A stretch of 64,000 bases of DNA. It comes from JADJLQ01 sp964405735 (GTDB taxonomy: Bacteria > Bacteroidota > Bacteroidia > Chitinophagales > Saprospiraceae). The stretch spans positions 23,669-87,668 of the forward strand of contig CAYOPD010000004.1 of the NCBI GenBank assembly GCA_964405735.1, in the 5' to 3' direction. A program made the position numbers and the translations under genes. Numbering within the stretch: the first letter of the stretch is position 1; each line of letters starts with the position of its first letter. Shown piece after piece: positions 1 to 8,492 of this stretch. The notes under the pieces are model-generated. The model was not told where the DNA came from and did no database searches. It saw only the letters and a list, made by a program, of their open reading frames with translations.

Positions 1-524
1 TCTCCTTTGAGGGCGGTGGCGGGATCTTCGGTAGTGGCAATATTCCGGTGGTGTCCCTTGTTGTGTTCGATGTAAAAATGGAGATATAAAGCAGGAAGCA
101 GAAACAGCCAGGCCAGCACATGATGGTAACCTTCCCTCCGATGCCCCAGTTCATGGCCGATGTTGATCCCCGAGGTGCCCAGGATCAAACCAACATTGAG
201 TGCAAGGCCGACATGTTCTGCCGGGGTAATGGTTTTATGGATAAGCAAGTACAGATACCATATTATAATACCATACAAAACCGGAAGATGGAGGTATAAA
301 AACCAGTCAAACAACTTGCTGGAGGGCCGTTCGACCGGTTCCGAGTTGATTTCAGGGGATTTAAACCAAAGACTTTCCACCATGGGAATCACCAAAAATC
401 CGATATACATGGCCCCGGGCGAAAACCATCCCCGGAGGAGGAGTCCGGCCAGGGCACTAGCAGGCGCTGTGTAAGCAAGCAGGTAAAGCCATTTATTTAT
501 ATGGTGATCAGCCGGTTTTGCCAT
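1..524 (-). CDS. AlkB-like alkane 1-monooxygenase / membrane fatty-acid hydroxylase, C-terminal part missing
   Basis: The gene starts at ATG 524 and runs off the left edge, so only about 174 N-terminal residues are visible. Reverse-strand translation shows several hydrophobic segments and two histidine clusters of integral-membrane di-iron hydroxylases: HELGHRREGYHH, then EHNKGHHRNIATTEDP. The spacing and the EHNxGHH form match the alkane 1-monooxygenase (AlkB) branch better than ordinary acyl desaturases. AlkB proteins hydroxylate terminal carbons of alkanes or related lipids in the inner membrane, using electrons from rubredoxin. The third histidine box and the C-terminus lie outside the window, so substrate class cannot be judged. 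The gene diverges from the nos operon, with 169 bp between the starts. Confidence 0.8.
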   Translation of the reverse strand, partial: MAKPADHHINKWLYLLAYTAPASALAGLLLRGWFSPGAMYIGFLVIPMVESLWFKSPEINSEPVERPSSKLFDWFLYLHLPVLYGIIIWYLYLLIHKTITPAEHVGLALNVGLILGTSGINIGHELGHRREGYHHVLAWLFLLPALYLHFYIEHNKGHHRNIATTEDPATALKG

Positions 525-630
525 AGAATTAATCATTCAGGAATTCAACCACAAAATAGAATTTAATCTTTATTTTGGATGAGGATCATTCTGCTGACCG
601 CAATCAGTTTTTTGAATGAGTCCGATCATC

Positions 631-664
631 CAGGATAAAAATGTCCTGAATGAAATTTGTCCTG
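631..664 (+). promoter_or_regulatory. Possible operator in front of the nos operon
   Basis: Between the divergent alkB-like gene and the nos cytochrome there is a short inverted repeat CAGGA (631-635) / TCCTG (644-648). There is also a direct repeat TGTCCTG at 642-648 and 658-664, a 16-bp period. The repeats sit 30-63 bp before the first nos ATG, where a regulator of N2O respiration could bind. No FNR/CRP palindrome is recognisable. Assignment is by position only and the motif is short enough to be chance. Confidence 0.2.
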
Positions 665-693
665 TCCTTAAAAAAAAAATAAAATCCTGATTT

Positions 694-1173
694 ATGAAAA
701 CTTCAATCTTCAATTTTTTTCTGGCCTTGCTTTTTATGAGTGGGCTTTATCTTGTGTCATGCCAGTCCAAAGGCGTTAAAACGGATACTCCGCCTCTGGA
801 TGTTCAGGAATTGACCAAAAACCAACCGGAAACCCATGGTACCGAATTAAAAGAGTCCGACATCGTCATCACCTCTCCGCTGGACCAGGCCATGGCCACC
901 AAGGGAAGCGCGACGTATGACGTCAAATGCAAAAGCTGTCATCGGCTTTCCGAAGAAAGGCTGGTCGGACCGGGCTGGAAAGGGGTGACCAAAATGCGCA
1001 AGCCCGTCTGGATCATGAACATGATCACCAATGTGGAAATGATGCTGGAGACCGATCCCGAAGCTCAGAAACTGCTGGAGCAGTGTCTGGTGCGGATGCC
1101 CAATCAAAATGTGACCCTGACCGAAGCCAGGGAGATCCTCGAATTCATGCGGAAAAACGACGGAGAACTTTAA
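694..1173 (+). CDS. Monohaem cytochrome c lipoprotein of the nos operon
   Basis: A 159-residue protein with a lipoprotein signal (hydrophobic stretch to a VSC lipobox, Cys23) and one haem-binding motif C79-K-S-C82-H83. Near residue 135, RMPNQN supplies a plausible axial methionine. The fold is that of a small class I cytochrome c tethered to a membrane facing the periplasm. It is the first gene of the nos operon, 49 bp before nosZ. In clade II nos clusters, such cytochromes are the likely electron donors to the CuA site of NosZ. That role here is inference from gene order. It could instead receive electrons from the same quinol-oxidising complex that feeds other terminal reductases. Confidence 0.85.
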   Translation: MKTSIFNFFLALLFMSGLYLVSCQSKGVKTDTPPLDVQELTKNQPETHGTELKESDIVITSPLDQAMATKGSATYDVKCKSCHRLSEERLVGPGWKGVTKMRKPVWIMNMITNVEMMLETDPEAQKLLEQCLVRMPNQNVTLTEAREILEFMRKNDGEL

Positions 1174-1222
1174 TCCGATCCCAATAATCAGATGTAGTAA
1201 TCATTCAATAAACTTATCGAAT

Positions 1223-3199
1223 ATGAATCTTAATAAATTCCATGTCAAATCGGCTCTATTGATGCTGATTCTGATCACCTGGTCCGCCTGCAAGCCCAGG
1301 GGCATCCAGCAGGCCATCAGCTCAGATGCTTCAGGCAAAGTCTATGTGGCACCCGGCACCCACGATGAATTTTACAACTTTGTCTCCGGAGGATTCAGCG
1401 GCCAGATGTCTGTCTATGGTATTCCTTCAGGCAGATTGTTTCGGGTAATCCCCGTGTTTTCCGTAGACCCTGAAAAAGGCTATGGATACAGCGAGGAATC
1501 CAAACCCATGCTGAATACCTCGCACGGCATGGTGCCCTGGGATGACCTCCACCACATTGCCTTATCCGTGACCGACGGCATTCACGACGGCCGCTGGGCT
1601 TTTGGAAATGGCAATAATACACCCAGGATCGCACGGGTGGATCTCACCACCTTCCGAACGGCCGAGATCATCGAGATTCCCAACAGCGCCGGTAACCACT
1701 CTTCACCCTTTATCACAGAAAATTCCGAATACGTGGTAGCGGGTACCCGGTTCAGCGTCCCCATGGACAACGGCAGCACCGATGTGGCGATCGATACTTA
1801 TAAAGATAATTTTAAAGGAACGGTCAGCTTTGTCAAAATTGATCCGGCCACTGGCAGGATGAGCCTTGCTTTCCAGATCCTGCTCCCCGGCGTAAACTTT
1901 GACCTTTCACGGGCCGGTAAAGGCAAATCCCACGGTTGGTTTTTCTTTAGTTGTTACAATTCAGAACAAGCCAATTCCCTACTGGAAGTCAACGCCTCGC
2001 AAAAAGACAAGGATTTTATCCTATGCGTAAACTGGAAAAAAGCAGAGGAATACGTGAGCCAGGGCAAAGGCACCAAGAAAAAAGTCAGGTATGCCCACAA
2101 CGTGTATGACGAGAAAAAACATATGGCGACCAGCAACATCGAAACCGAAGTGCTTGTGCTGGACCCCAAAGAACTTGCGGATATGGTGTATATGATGCCA
2201 TGTCCAAAATCACCCCATGGCTGTGATACCGACCCGAGCGGGGAATTTATCGTAGGAAGCGGCAAACTGGCAGCTACCATGCCGGTATTTTCATTTACCA
2301 AAATACAGCAAGCGATTGCAGACAAAACCTATGATGGTGATTATGACGGCATCCCTGTACTGAAGTACGAAGCGGTTCTCCATGGAGAGGTTCAAAAACC
2401 AGGCTTAGGCCCCTTGCATACCGAATTTGATGCAAACGGCAATGCTTACACCTCCTTCTTTGTTTCTTCTGAGGTGGTGAAATGGAATGTACAGAGCCTG
2501 CAGGTCCTGGACCGGGTTCCGACCTACTATTCGGTGGGCCATTTAAGTGTACCGGGCGGACCAACTAAAAAACCCTGGGGAAAATACATGATCGCTTACA
2601 ACAAGATTACCAAAGACCGTTTTCTGCCTACCGGCCCTGAACTGGCCCAGAGTGCTCAACTGTATGATATCAGCGGGGATAAAATGAAACTGATTCTTGA
2701 CTTTCCGACCATCGGAGAGCCGCATTATGCAGAGGCCATTCCGGCAGAACTGGTAGCCAAGAACAGTGTTAAATTTTACAAAATTGAGGAAAACGAAAAT
2801 CCCTGGGCAGCCAAAGGAGATGATTTTGCCCGCGTGGAACGCAAGGGTAATGAAGTCCATGTATATATGACCGCCATCCGGTCCCATTTTGTGCCGGACA
2901 ACATCGAAGGCGTAAAATTGGGGGATGTCGTGTATTTCCATGTGACGAATATGGAACAAGACTGGGATGTGCCCCATGGTTTTGCGGTCAAAGGCGCAAA
3001 TAACGCCGAACTTCTGATCATGCCAGGTGAAACCCAGACTTTGATGTGGAAGCCAGATCGAATCGGTGTTTTCCCGATGTATTGTACCGATTTTTGCAGC
3101 GCCTTGCACCAGGAAATGCAGGGATATATCCGGATCAGTGCACCCGGATCCAACGTGCCTATTAAATTCAGTACCGGAGACCTTGGTCCTGAAAAGTAG
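1223..3199 (+). CDS. nosZ: Nitrous-oxide reductase, clade II (atypical), lipoprotein form
   Basis: NosZ reduces N2O to N2 in the periplasm. The 658-residue protein begins with a Sec-type lipoprotein signal (TWSAC lipobox near residue 22) rather than a twin-arginine signal. That is typical of clade II enzymes, and of Bacteroidota in particular. The seven-bladed propeller that holds the CuZ cluster shows conserved segments such as DDLHHIALS and DGRWAFGNGNNTPRIARV. The C-terminal cupredoxin domain has the CuA ligands: His near 585 (DVPHGF), Cys621, Cys625, His629 and Met632 in YCTDFCSALHQEM. No disruption is seen and the length is normal, so the enzyme should be functional. It lies between its cytochrome and the maturation genes. 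Confidence 0.97.
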   Translation: MNLNKFHVKSALLMLILITWSACKPRGIQQAISSDASGKVYVAPGTHDEFYNFVSGGFSGQMSVYGIPSGRLFRVIPVFSVDPEKGYGYSEESKPMLNTSHGMVPWDDLHHIALSVTDGIHDGRWAFGNGNNTPRIARVDLTTFRTAEIIEIPNSAGNHSSPFITENSEYVVAGTRFSVPMDNGSTDVAIDTYKDNFKGTVSFVKIDPATGRMSLAFQILLPGVNFDLSRAGKGKSHGWFFFSCYNSEQANSLLEVNASQKDKDFILCVNWKKAEEYVSQGKGTKKKVRYAHNVYDEKKHMATSNIETEVLVLDPKELADMVYMMPCPKSPHGCDTDPSGEFIVGSGKLAATMPVFSFTKIQQAIADKTYDGDYDGIPVLKYEAVLHGEVQKPGLGPLHTEFDANGNAYTSFFVSSEVVKWNVQSLQVLDRVPTYYSVGHLSVPGGPTKKPWGKYMIAYNKITKDRFLPTGPELAQSAQLYDISGDKMKLILDFPTIGEPHYAEAIPAELVAKNSVKFYKIEENENPWAAKGDDFARVERKGNEVHVYMTAIRSHFVPDNIEGVKLGDVVYFHVTNMEQDWDVPHGFAVKGANNAELLIMPGETQTLMWKPDRIGVFPMYCTDFCSALHQEMQGYIRISAPGSNVPIKFSTGDLGPEK

Positions 3200-3233
3200 G
3201 TCATTTTTATTCTGAACCTTTAAACCTATACAT

Positions 3234-3785
3234 ATGAAAACGTTTGTTTTTATTATGATGGCCCTGGTCATGGCATCCTGTAAAACCACGCCCAATCAGG
3301 AAGCAGCCACCCCTTCCGATCCTGTAGCAACCGGTACAGGGCAGGCTAATGTAGTGGATGACGAATCCATGAAGGATGTGGTAAAAATAGCCGTTGGATC
3401 ACCCGACCACACCACGCTGGTTGCGGCCCTGAAACAGGCTGATCTGGTAAACGCCCTGGCCAATGCCGGTCCGTTTACGGTATTTGCACCGACCAACGCG
3501 GCTTTTGAAAAATTACCTGCCGGAACCGTAGACGCCCTGATGAAACCCGATAAAAAAGGAGACCTTCAGGATATCCTGCAATATCATGTAACCACTTCGG
3601 CCCTCAAATCATCCTTTTTCAAAGATGGCATGACCCTGGGCATGGTAAATGGAAGCAACATCACTTTCCAGGTCAAAGACGGAAAAGTCATGATCAACAA
3701 TAATGCAACGATCCTGGCTTCTGTACCGGCATCCAACGGCATCGTGCATGTGATCGATGCCGTCTTGTTGCCGCCAGCCAAATAA
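3234..3785 (+). CDS. Fasciclin (FAS1) domain lipoprotein in the nos operon
   Basis: A 183-residue protein with a lipoprotein signal ending at MASC (Cys16), a short Pro/Thr-rich linker, and one FAS1 domain from about residue 50 to the end. FAS1 landmarks are visible: FTVFAPTNAAFEKLP, LQYHV and the closing IVHVIDAVLLPP. FAS1 domains mediate adhesion or protein-protein contacts outside the cytoplasm. The gene sits between nosZ and nosL with 34-41 bp gaps, so it is probably co-transcribed. Its job in N2O reduction is unknown. Scaffolding of NosZ or its cytochrome at the membrane is a guess from position. Confidence 0.9.
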   Translation: MKTFVFIMMALVMASCKTTPNQEAATPSDPVATGTGQANVVDDESMKDVVKIAVGSPDHTTLVAALKQADLVNALANAGPFTVFAPTNAAFEKLPAGTVDALMKPDKKGDLQDILQYHVTTSALKSSFFKDGMTLGMVNGSNITFQVKDGKVMINNNATILASVPASNGIVHVIDAVLLPPAK

Positions 3786-3826
3786 AACAGGATCCATTAC
3801 CAAAGCCTTACTCAAACGACCTTCTG

Positions 3827-4855
3827 ATGAAAAACAAGGATTTAACGGTGCTTTCGAGAATTGTCATGGCCTTTGCCACAGGCATGCTGGTAGCCGTATT
3901 CTTTCTTCCGGCATGGAGAATTGACCTTTTCGCCCCGCAATACCCTGAAGGGCTCAAGATGAATATCTGGTTAGACCGGTTGTCCGGTGACGTGGACATC
4001 ATCAACGGCCTCAATCACTATATTGGGATGAAACCCTTCTCCAATGCATCCTTTCCTGAATTTGAGTGGTTGAAATATGTGGTTTACTTTTTCATCGGTA
4101 TGGGTTTGTTGATTTCCCTGACGGGGAAAAAAAGGATTTTAGTCCTGTACGCGATCCTGACGGTCGTCGGCGGAAGCCTGGCGATGTATGATTTTTACCA
4201 GTGGGGTTACGAGTTTGGCCACGATCTGGATCCGAAAGCCGCTATCCAGGTCCCCGGCATGTCCTACCAGCCTCCTTTATTCGGTCATAAAAGATTATTG
4301 AATTTTGATTCTTATTCCTTTCCGGATATCGGGGGCTGGCTGGTCATTTCATCTGCGATCCTGGCTTTTATTGTTTTAGTTTATGAATGGTATCTCCATC
4401 GCGTACCCAAAACAAGCTCCCCCCTGACGGCCCTTTTGATCTGTACCGGAATCTGCGCCGGAATATCCTCCTGCCAGGTACAGCCCGAACCCCTGGTCGC
4501 AGGTCAGGATATGTGTTTTCACTGCAAGATGACCATTGTCGAACCGCGATACGGTGGTGAAATCGTGACCAATAAGGGGAAGGTCTATAAATTTGACGAT
4601 ATCGCCTGTATGAAAGCCTTTATCAGCTCCACCACCGTAAGACAGGAAGAGTTTAAGTTTACCCTGGTTTCCAATTTTAATAACGAAAAGGAATGGCTTG
4701 CTGCAGGTACTGCATTTTATTATACGGGTCCTTTAATGAAAAGCCCTATGGGTTCCAATACCGGTGCTTTCCCGGATCAAGCAGAAGCTGTCCGCTTCAA
4801 GGGTGAAAATGAAGGCCGGATTTCAGATTGGGGCACCTTGCTGAAAAGCCAGTGA
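3827..4855 (+). CDS. nosL: NosL copper chaperone fused to an N-terminal membrane domain
   Basis: A 342-residue protein. The first 190 or so residues contain several transmembrane helices with loops rich in aromatic residues. After a further hydrophobic segment (about 195-212) comes an internal lipobox-like ISSC, then a NosL domain with DMCFHCKM and FDDIACMKAF. NosL delivers Cu(I) for assembly of the NosZ copper centres. Classical NosL is a small lipoprotein. Here the lipoprotein-like signal appears retained inside a longer membrane protein. The stop codon overlaps the nosD start (TGATG). Identification of the C-terminal domain is firm; the role of the membrane part is not known. Confidence 0.88.
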   Translation: MKNKDLTVLSRIVMAFATGMLVAVFFLPAWRIDLFAPQYPEGLKMNIWLDRLSGDVDIINGLNHYIGMKPFSNASFPEFEWLKYVVYFFIGMGLLISLTGKKRILVLYAILTVVGGSLAMYDFYQWGYEFGHDLDPKAAIQVPGMSYQPPLFGHKRLLNFDSYSFPDIGGWLVISSAILAFIVLVYEWYLHRVPKTSSPLTALLICTGICAGISSCQVQPEPLVAGQDMCFHCKMTIVEPRYGGEIVTNKGKVYKFDDIACMKAFISSTTVRQEEFKFTLVSNFNNEKEWLAAGTAFYYTGPLMKSPMGSNTGAFPDQAEAVRFKGENEGRISDWGTLLKSQ

Positions 4856-6084
4856 TGCGTTGGACTATTATTCTCCTTTTACTGATACCGGCTGTTCTGC
4901 CGGCAAAGGTAATCGACCTGTATCCGCATCAGGACAGCGCCTCGATCCATAACCACTTCAGAGAAGCCGGTGATGGAGACACCCTCCGGTTTAACGAAGG
5001 TGTGTATGATATTCACAGCATTGTGGTCACCAAACCCCTCGTCCTACTTGGCCGTGGCAATTGTATCCTGGATGCTTCCGGTAAATTTGAAATCCTGACC
5101 ATCAGTGCCCATGCTGGAACCATTCAGGGTTTGACCCTGAGGAACTCCGGTTATTCCTCAATGAATGATTTTGCGGCGATCAAAGTCATTGATGCCTCCA
5201 ACCTGCTGATCACCGGTAACACCATCCTGGATTCCTACTTTGCCATTCACCTGTCCAATGCATCTTACTGTACCATCCGCAACAATACCATCAAAGGAAA
5301 GGCCATATCCGAACAATTGAACGGCAATGCCATCCATGCATGGAAAAGCCACCACCTGATTATCGAAAACAACACCGTGAGCGGGCACCGGGACGGCATT
5401 TACCTGGAGTTTGTCACCCATTCCGCGATCACGGGAAATCACAGCCTGCTCCAGATGCGGTATGGCCTGCATTTTATGTTTTCCAATGATGATGTGTATA
5501 CGAATAATACTTTTGAAGAAAACGGGGCCGGGGTCGCCGTCATGTACAGCAAACGGGTCACCATGAAAGAAAATCTGTTCAGGAACAACTGGGGGCCATC
5601 CGCTTACGGATTGCTCCTCAAGGACATTTCAGACAGTGAAATTTCACAAAACCGATTTGAAGAAAATACCCGGGGCATCCACATGGAAGGGACCTCGCGG
5701 ATTCAGCTCCGCTACAATTCGTTTAAAGACAATGGCTGGGGCATTGCGATCCAGGCCAGTTGCAATGACAATTCATTTTCTTACAATAATTTTATCAGCA
5801 ATTCTTTCGATGTTTCCACCAATGGCCAGGTCATCCTCAATGTATTTGAACACAACTACTGGGATGAATACGAAGGCTATGACCTAAATAAAGACGGCAT
5901 CGGGGACATTCCTTATCATCCGCTCAGCCTGTTTGGACTGCTGATCGAACAAAATCCCAGCATGCTTATCCTGGTAAAAAGTTTTATGATGCAATTGTTC
6001 GAAAGAATGGAAAAAGCCATCCCGAGCCTCACTCCCGAACATTTTGTTGATCTTCATCCAATAATGAAACCCTACAAGCCATGA
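4855..6084 (+). CDS. nosD: NosD, periplasmic beta-helix protein for NosZ copper-site maturation
   Basis: ATG 4855 overlaps the nosL stop and places a clean signal peptide (IILLLLIPAVLPA) at the N-terminus, giving 409 residues. An upstream in-frame ATG at 4828 lacks this logic. The body is built of short parallel beta-helix (PbH1/CASH) repeats with recurrent N-x-I/F-x-x-N patterns such as ITGNTI, IRNNTI, IIENNTV and MKENLF. NosD works with the NosFY ABC transporter in sulfur supply and assembly of the CuZ cluster of NosZ. Its stop overlaps the nosF start by four bases (ATGA), so nosDF are translationally coupled. Confidence 0.95.
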   Translation: MRWTIILLLLIPAVLPAKVIDLYPHQDSASIHNHFREAGDGDTLRFNEGVYDIHSIVVTKPLVLLGRGNCILDASGKFEILTISAHAGTIQGLTLRNSGYSSMNDFAAIKVIDASNLLITGNTILDSYFAIHLSNASYCTIRNNTIKGKAISEQLNGNAIHAWKSHHLIIENNTVSGHRDGIYLEFVTHSAITGNHSLLQMRYGLHFMFSNDDVYTNNTFEENGAGVAVMYSKRVTMKENLFRNNWGPSAYGLLLKDISDSEISQNRFEENTRGIHMEGTSRIQLRYNSFKDNGWGIAIQASCNDNSFSYNNFISNSFDVSTNGQVILNVFEHNYWDEYEGYDLNKDGIGDIPYHPLSLFGLLIEQNPSMLILVKSFMMQLFERMEKAIPSLTPEHFVDLHPIMKPYKP

Positions 6085-6809
6085 TCCGGATTGAACATAT
6101 TGGTAAAAAATACAGAAAAATCCAGGCGCTCGATGATATCAATCTTTTTTTCAACCGCGGTCAGGCGGTTTCTTTGATCGGCCCAAACGGTTCGGGTAAA
6201 ACCACCCTGATCAAATGCATCCTGGGACTGGTCCTCCCCGATCACGGAAGGATATTTGTCCATACGCAACCCATTGAATCCAGCCCCACCTACCGAAACC
6301 AGATCGGGTATATGCCCCAGATCGGCCGGTACCCCGATCAGATGAAAGTTGGCCAGTTGTTCAAGCTGCTGAAGGACCTGCGCCATTCTGATCCTGCCAA
6401 ACTGGATTATGAATTGTATGAAGAATTTAACCTATCCTCCCTGTTCGAAAGCCGCATGCATACCCTCAGCGGAGGCACCCGGCAGAAAGTCAGTGCCGCA
6501 CTGGCCTTTTTATTCAACCCGGAAATACTCATTCTGGACGAACCGACCGCAGGCCTGGACCCCCTGTCTTCGGAATTGCTGAAAAAGAAAATCATTGCTG
6601 AAAAAGAAAAACACAAACTGGTCCTGATCACGTCACACATCCTCAGTGACCTGGAAGATTTGAGTACCCATGTGGTTTACCTGCAGGAAGGAAAAATGAT
6701 CTTTTACAAAGACCTGCCTACCCTGCAACTGGAAACCAGGGAACAAAAACTCAGCCGGGCCATCGCATATTTTATGAAAAAAAACAATACGGTAGCACCC
6801 CTGAATTAA
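6081..6809 (+). CDS. nosF: NosF, ABC transporter ATPase for NosZ maturation
   Basis: A 242-residue ABC ATPase. Walker A is GPNGSGKT (about 34-41), the signature is LSGGTRQK, and Walker B is ILILDEP followed by the D-loop TAGLDP and a switch histidine in ITSHIL. It begins in the four-base overlap with nosD and is followed six bases later by nosY. NosF powers the NosFY transporter, thought to export a sulfur species used with NosD to build the NosZ copper-sulfide centre. All catalytic motifs are intact. Confidence 0.95.
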   Translation: MIRIEHIGKKYRKIQALDDINLFFNRGQAVSLIGPNGSGKTTLIKCILGLVLPDHGRIFVHTQPIESSPTYRNQIGYMPQIGRYPDQMKVGQLFKLLKDLRHSDPAKLDYELYEEFNLSSLFESRMHTLSGGTRQKVSAALAFLFNPEILILDEPTAGLDPLSSELLKKKIIAEKEKHKLVLITSHILSDLEDLSTHVVYLQEGKMIFYKDLPTLQLETREQKLSRAIAYFMKKNNTVAPLN

Positions 6810-6815
6810 TCGATC

Positions 6816-7583
6816 ATGCTGAAGTTGCCCAGATACATCATATACGATATCCTCCGGAACAAGATCATCCTGGCCTATACCCTCCTCCTGTTCCTGATCT
6901 CCACGGGTTTGTTTCAATTGGAAGAAAACAATGACAAGGCCCTGCTCGGGCTGTTGAGTGTGGTACTCATCGTGGTGCCGCTGGTCAGCCTGATCTTCAC
7001 GACCATCCACTATTACAATTCTTATGAATTTATGGAATTGCTCCTCTGCCAGCCCCAAAGCCGGTGGAGCATCCTGTTGAGCGAATATTCCGGGGTGGCC
7101 GTATCCCTGCTGGTGGCTTACGGGGTCGGAGTGGGCCTGCCTCTCCTGATTTATTCCCTGGGCGCGGTAGGCTTTTACCTGCTGCTTACCGGTTTGTTGC
7201 TTTCGATGATCTTTTGTTCGCTTGCATTTCTGATTTCGGTTATATCCCGGGATAAAGCCAAGGGAATCGGTATCGCCCTGTTGTTTTGGTTTTATTTTGC
7301 CCTGATATACGATGGGGTCCTCCTGCTCATCCTTTTTTCATTGAGTGACTATCCCCTTGAAAAACTCACTTTTTTGTTTTCCGCCCTCAATCCCATTGAC
7401 CTGGGGCGGGTATTTGTGATGCTTAAAATGGATATCGGCGCCCTGATGGGTTATACCGGCGCCGTTTATAAAAATTTCCTGGGCAAGGAAACCGGGATTT
7501 TGTTTACCTGCATCATCAATCTCGCCTGGGTGATCGTACCCCTGCTCCTGGCGAAAAAAATATTCAATAAAAAGGATATGTGA
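6816..7583 (+). CDS. nosY: NosY, ABC transporter permease for NosZ maturation
   Basis: A 255-residue polytopic membrane protein with about six predicted helices, of the ABC-2 type. It has ISTGLF near helix 1 and a cytoplasmic YEFMELLLCQP segment typical of NosY. It follows nosF by six bases and closes the nos operon. With NosF it forms the transporter that supports CuZ assembly. The following gene is convergent and only 18 bp away, and I see no obvious terminator hairpin between them. Confidence 0.93.
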   Translation: MLKLPRYIIYDILRNKIILAYTLLLFLISTGLFQLEENNDKALLGLLSVVLIVVPLVSLIFTTIHYYNSYEFMELLLCQPQSRWSILLSEYSGVAVSLLVAYGVGVGLPLLIYSLGAVGFYLLLTGLLLSMIFCSLAFLISVISRDKAKGIGIALLFWFYFALIYDGVLLLILFSLSDYPLEKLTFLFSALNPIDLGRVFVMLKMDIGALMGYTGAVYKNFLGKETGILFTCIINLAWVIVPLLLAKKIFNKKDM

Positions 7584-7601
7584 TTTCGAAACACGCATGC
7601 A

Positions 7602-8390
7602 TCAGCGGCCATCTCCATCAAGGAGGTTGCCGAGTCCACCCAGGATACTTCCTTCATCCTTTCTTTTGAAGGTGCCATAAGCCAGGATCCGGGAGGCCAG
7701 CCGGCTGATCGGCAGGGTTTGGATCCATACCGTCCCGGGACCTTCAAGAGTGGCAAAAAACAAACCTTCCCCGCCGAAAATGGTGTTTTTGATCCCGCCG
7801 ACGAACTGGATATCGTAATGCACCGAAGGAGTGAATGCTACGATGCACCCGGTATCAATTTTAATAGTCTCTCCATATTTCAGCTCCCGTTGAAGGACAT
7901 GACCTCCGGCGTGTACAAAAGCCATACCATCACCTTCCAGCTTTTGCATGATAAACCCTTCGCCACCGAACAAACCCGTACCCAATTTGCGCTGAAATTC
8001 AATGCCCACTTCGACGCCTTTTGCGGCGCACAGAAAAGCATCCTTCTGGCAGATCATCTTGCCCCCAAGCCGGTATAAGTCCATGGCAATGATCTTACCC
8101 GGATAGGGAGAAGCAAAAGAAACCCTGTTTTTGCCATGACCCATATTGGTATAGGCCGTCATAAATAGACTCTCTCCGGTCAGGACCCTCTTGCCGGCCG
8201 ACATCAGCTTTCCAAAGAAACCCTTGTCCTCATGGCGCCCGTCCCCAAAGATGGTTTCCATCTGGATGGGCTCATCCATCATCATAAAGGCTCCTGCTTC
8301 CGCAATGGCGGTCTCCCCCGGATCGAGTTCGATCTCCACATACTGCATTTCTTCTCCGTATATCTTATAATCTATTTCATGGTCTGACAT
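7602..8390 (-). CDS. AIM24 / TIGR00266 family protein
   Basis: I place the start at ATG 8390 (MSDHEIDYKIYG), giving 262 residues. An open frame continues upstream but would overlap the divergent epimerase and has no family similarity. The sequence carries the TIGR00266 pattern: an N-terminal EMQYVEIELDPGETAIAEAGAFM, glycine-rich turns (GTGLFGGEGF, FGGEGLF) and a C-terminal GPGTVWIQTLP. The fold is a beta-rich trimer related to mitochondrial AIM24. The bacterial function is not established. A -7 box TATCTTTG lies 18 bp before the start. It converges on nosY and is not part of the nos operon. Confidence 0.88.
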   Translation of the reverse strand: MSDHEIDYKIYGEEMQYVEIELDPGETAIAEAGAFMMMDEPIQMETIFGDGRHEDKGFFGKLMSAGKRVLTGESLFMTAYTNMGHGKNRVSFASPYPGKIIAMDLYRLGGKMICQKDAFLCAAKGVEVGIEFQRKLGTGLFGGEGFIMQKLEGDGMAFVHAGGHVLQRELKYGETIKIDTGCIVAFTPSVHYDIQFVGGIKNTIFGGEGLFFATLEGPGTVWIQTLPISRLASRILAYGTFKRKDEGSILGGLGNLLDGDGR

Positions 8391-8408
8391 ATTGCATTTT
8401 TTTGGGTG

Positions 8409-8416
8409 CAAAGATA
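8409..8416 (-). promoter_or_regulatory. Bacteroidota -7 promoter box for the AIM24 gene
   Basis: On the minus strand the sequence reads TATCTTTG, an exact match to TAnnTTTG and the form followed by C that is common in this phylum. It ends 18 bases before ATG 8390. No convincing TTTG -33 element is seen at the expected distance. Confidence 0.55.
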
Positions 8417-8479
8417 AGGAGAGCATGATATTGAAGTAGAGTACCGAGACTGAAGGCGCTAACTGCAATCCAACCTGTT

Positions 8480-8487
8480 TATCTTCG
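8480..8487 (+). promoter_or_regulatory. Probable -7 box directly before the epimerase start
   Basis: TATCTTCG (one mismatch to TAnnTTTG) lies five bases before ATG 8493. Transcription from such a box normally begins a few bases downstream, so the mRNA would start at or next to the initiation codon. Confidence 0.4.
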
Positions 8488-8492
8488 TCTCC

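Noticed and set aside
1223..3199. Clade I (Tat-dependent) NosZ
   Set aside because: There is no twin-arginine motif. The signal is lipoprotein-like and the operon has the cytochrome and NosL-D-F-Y order seen in clade II.
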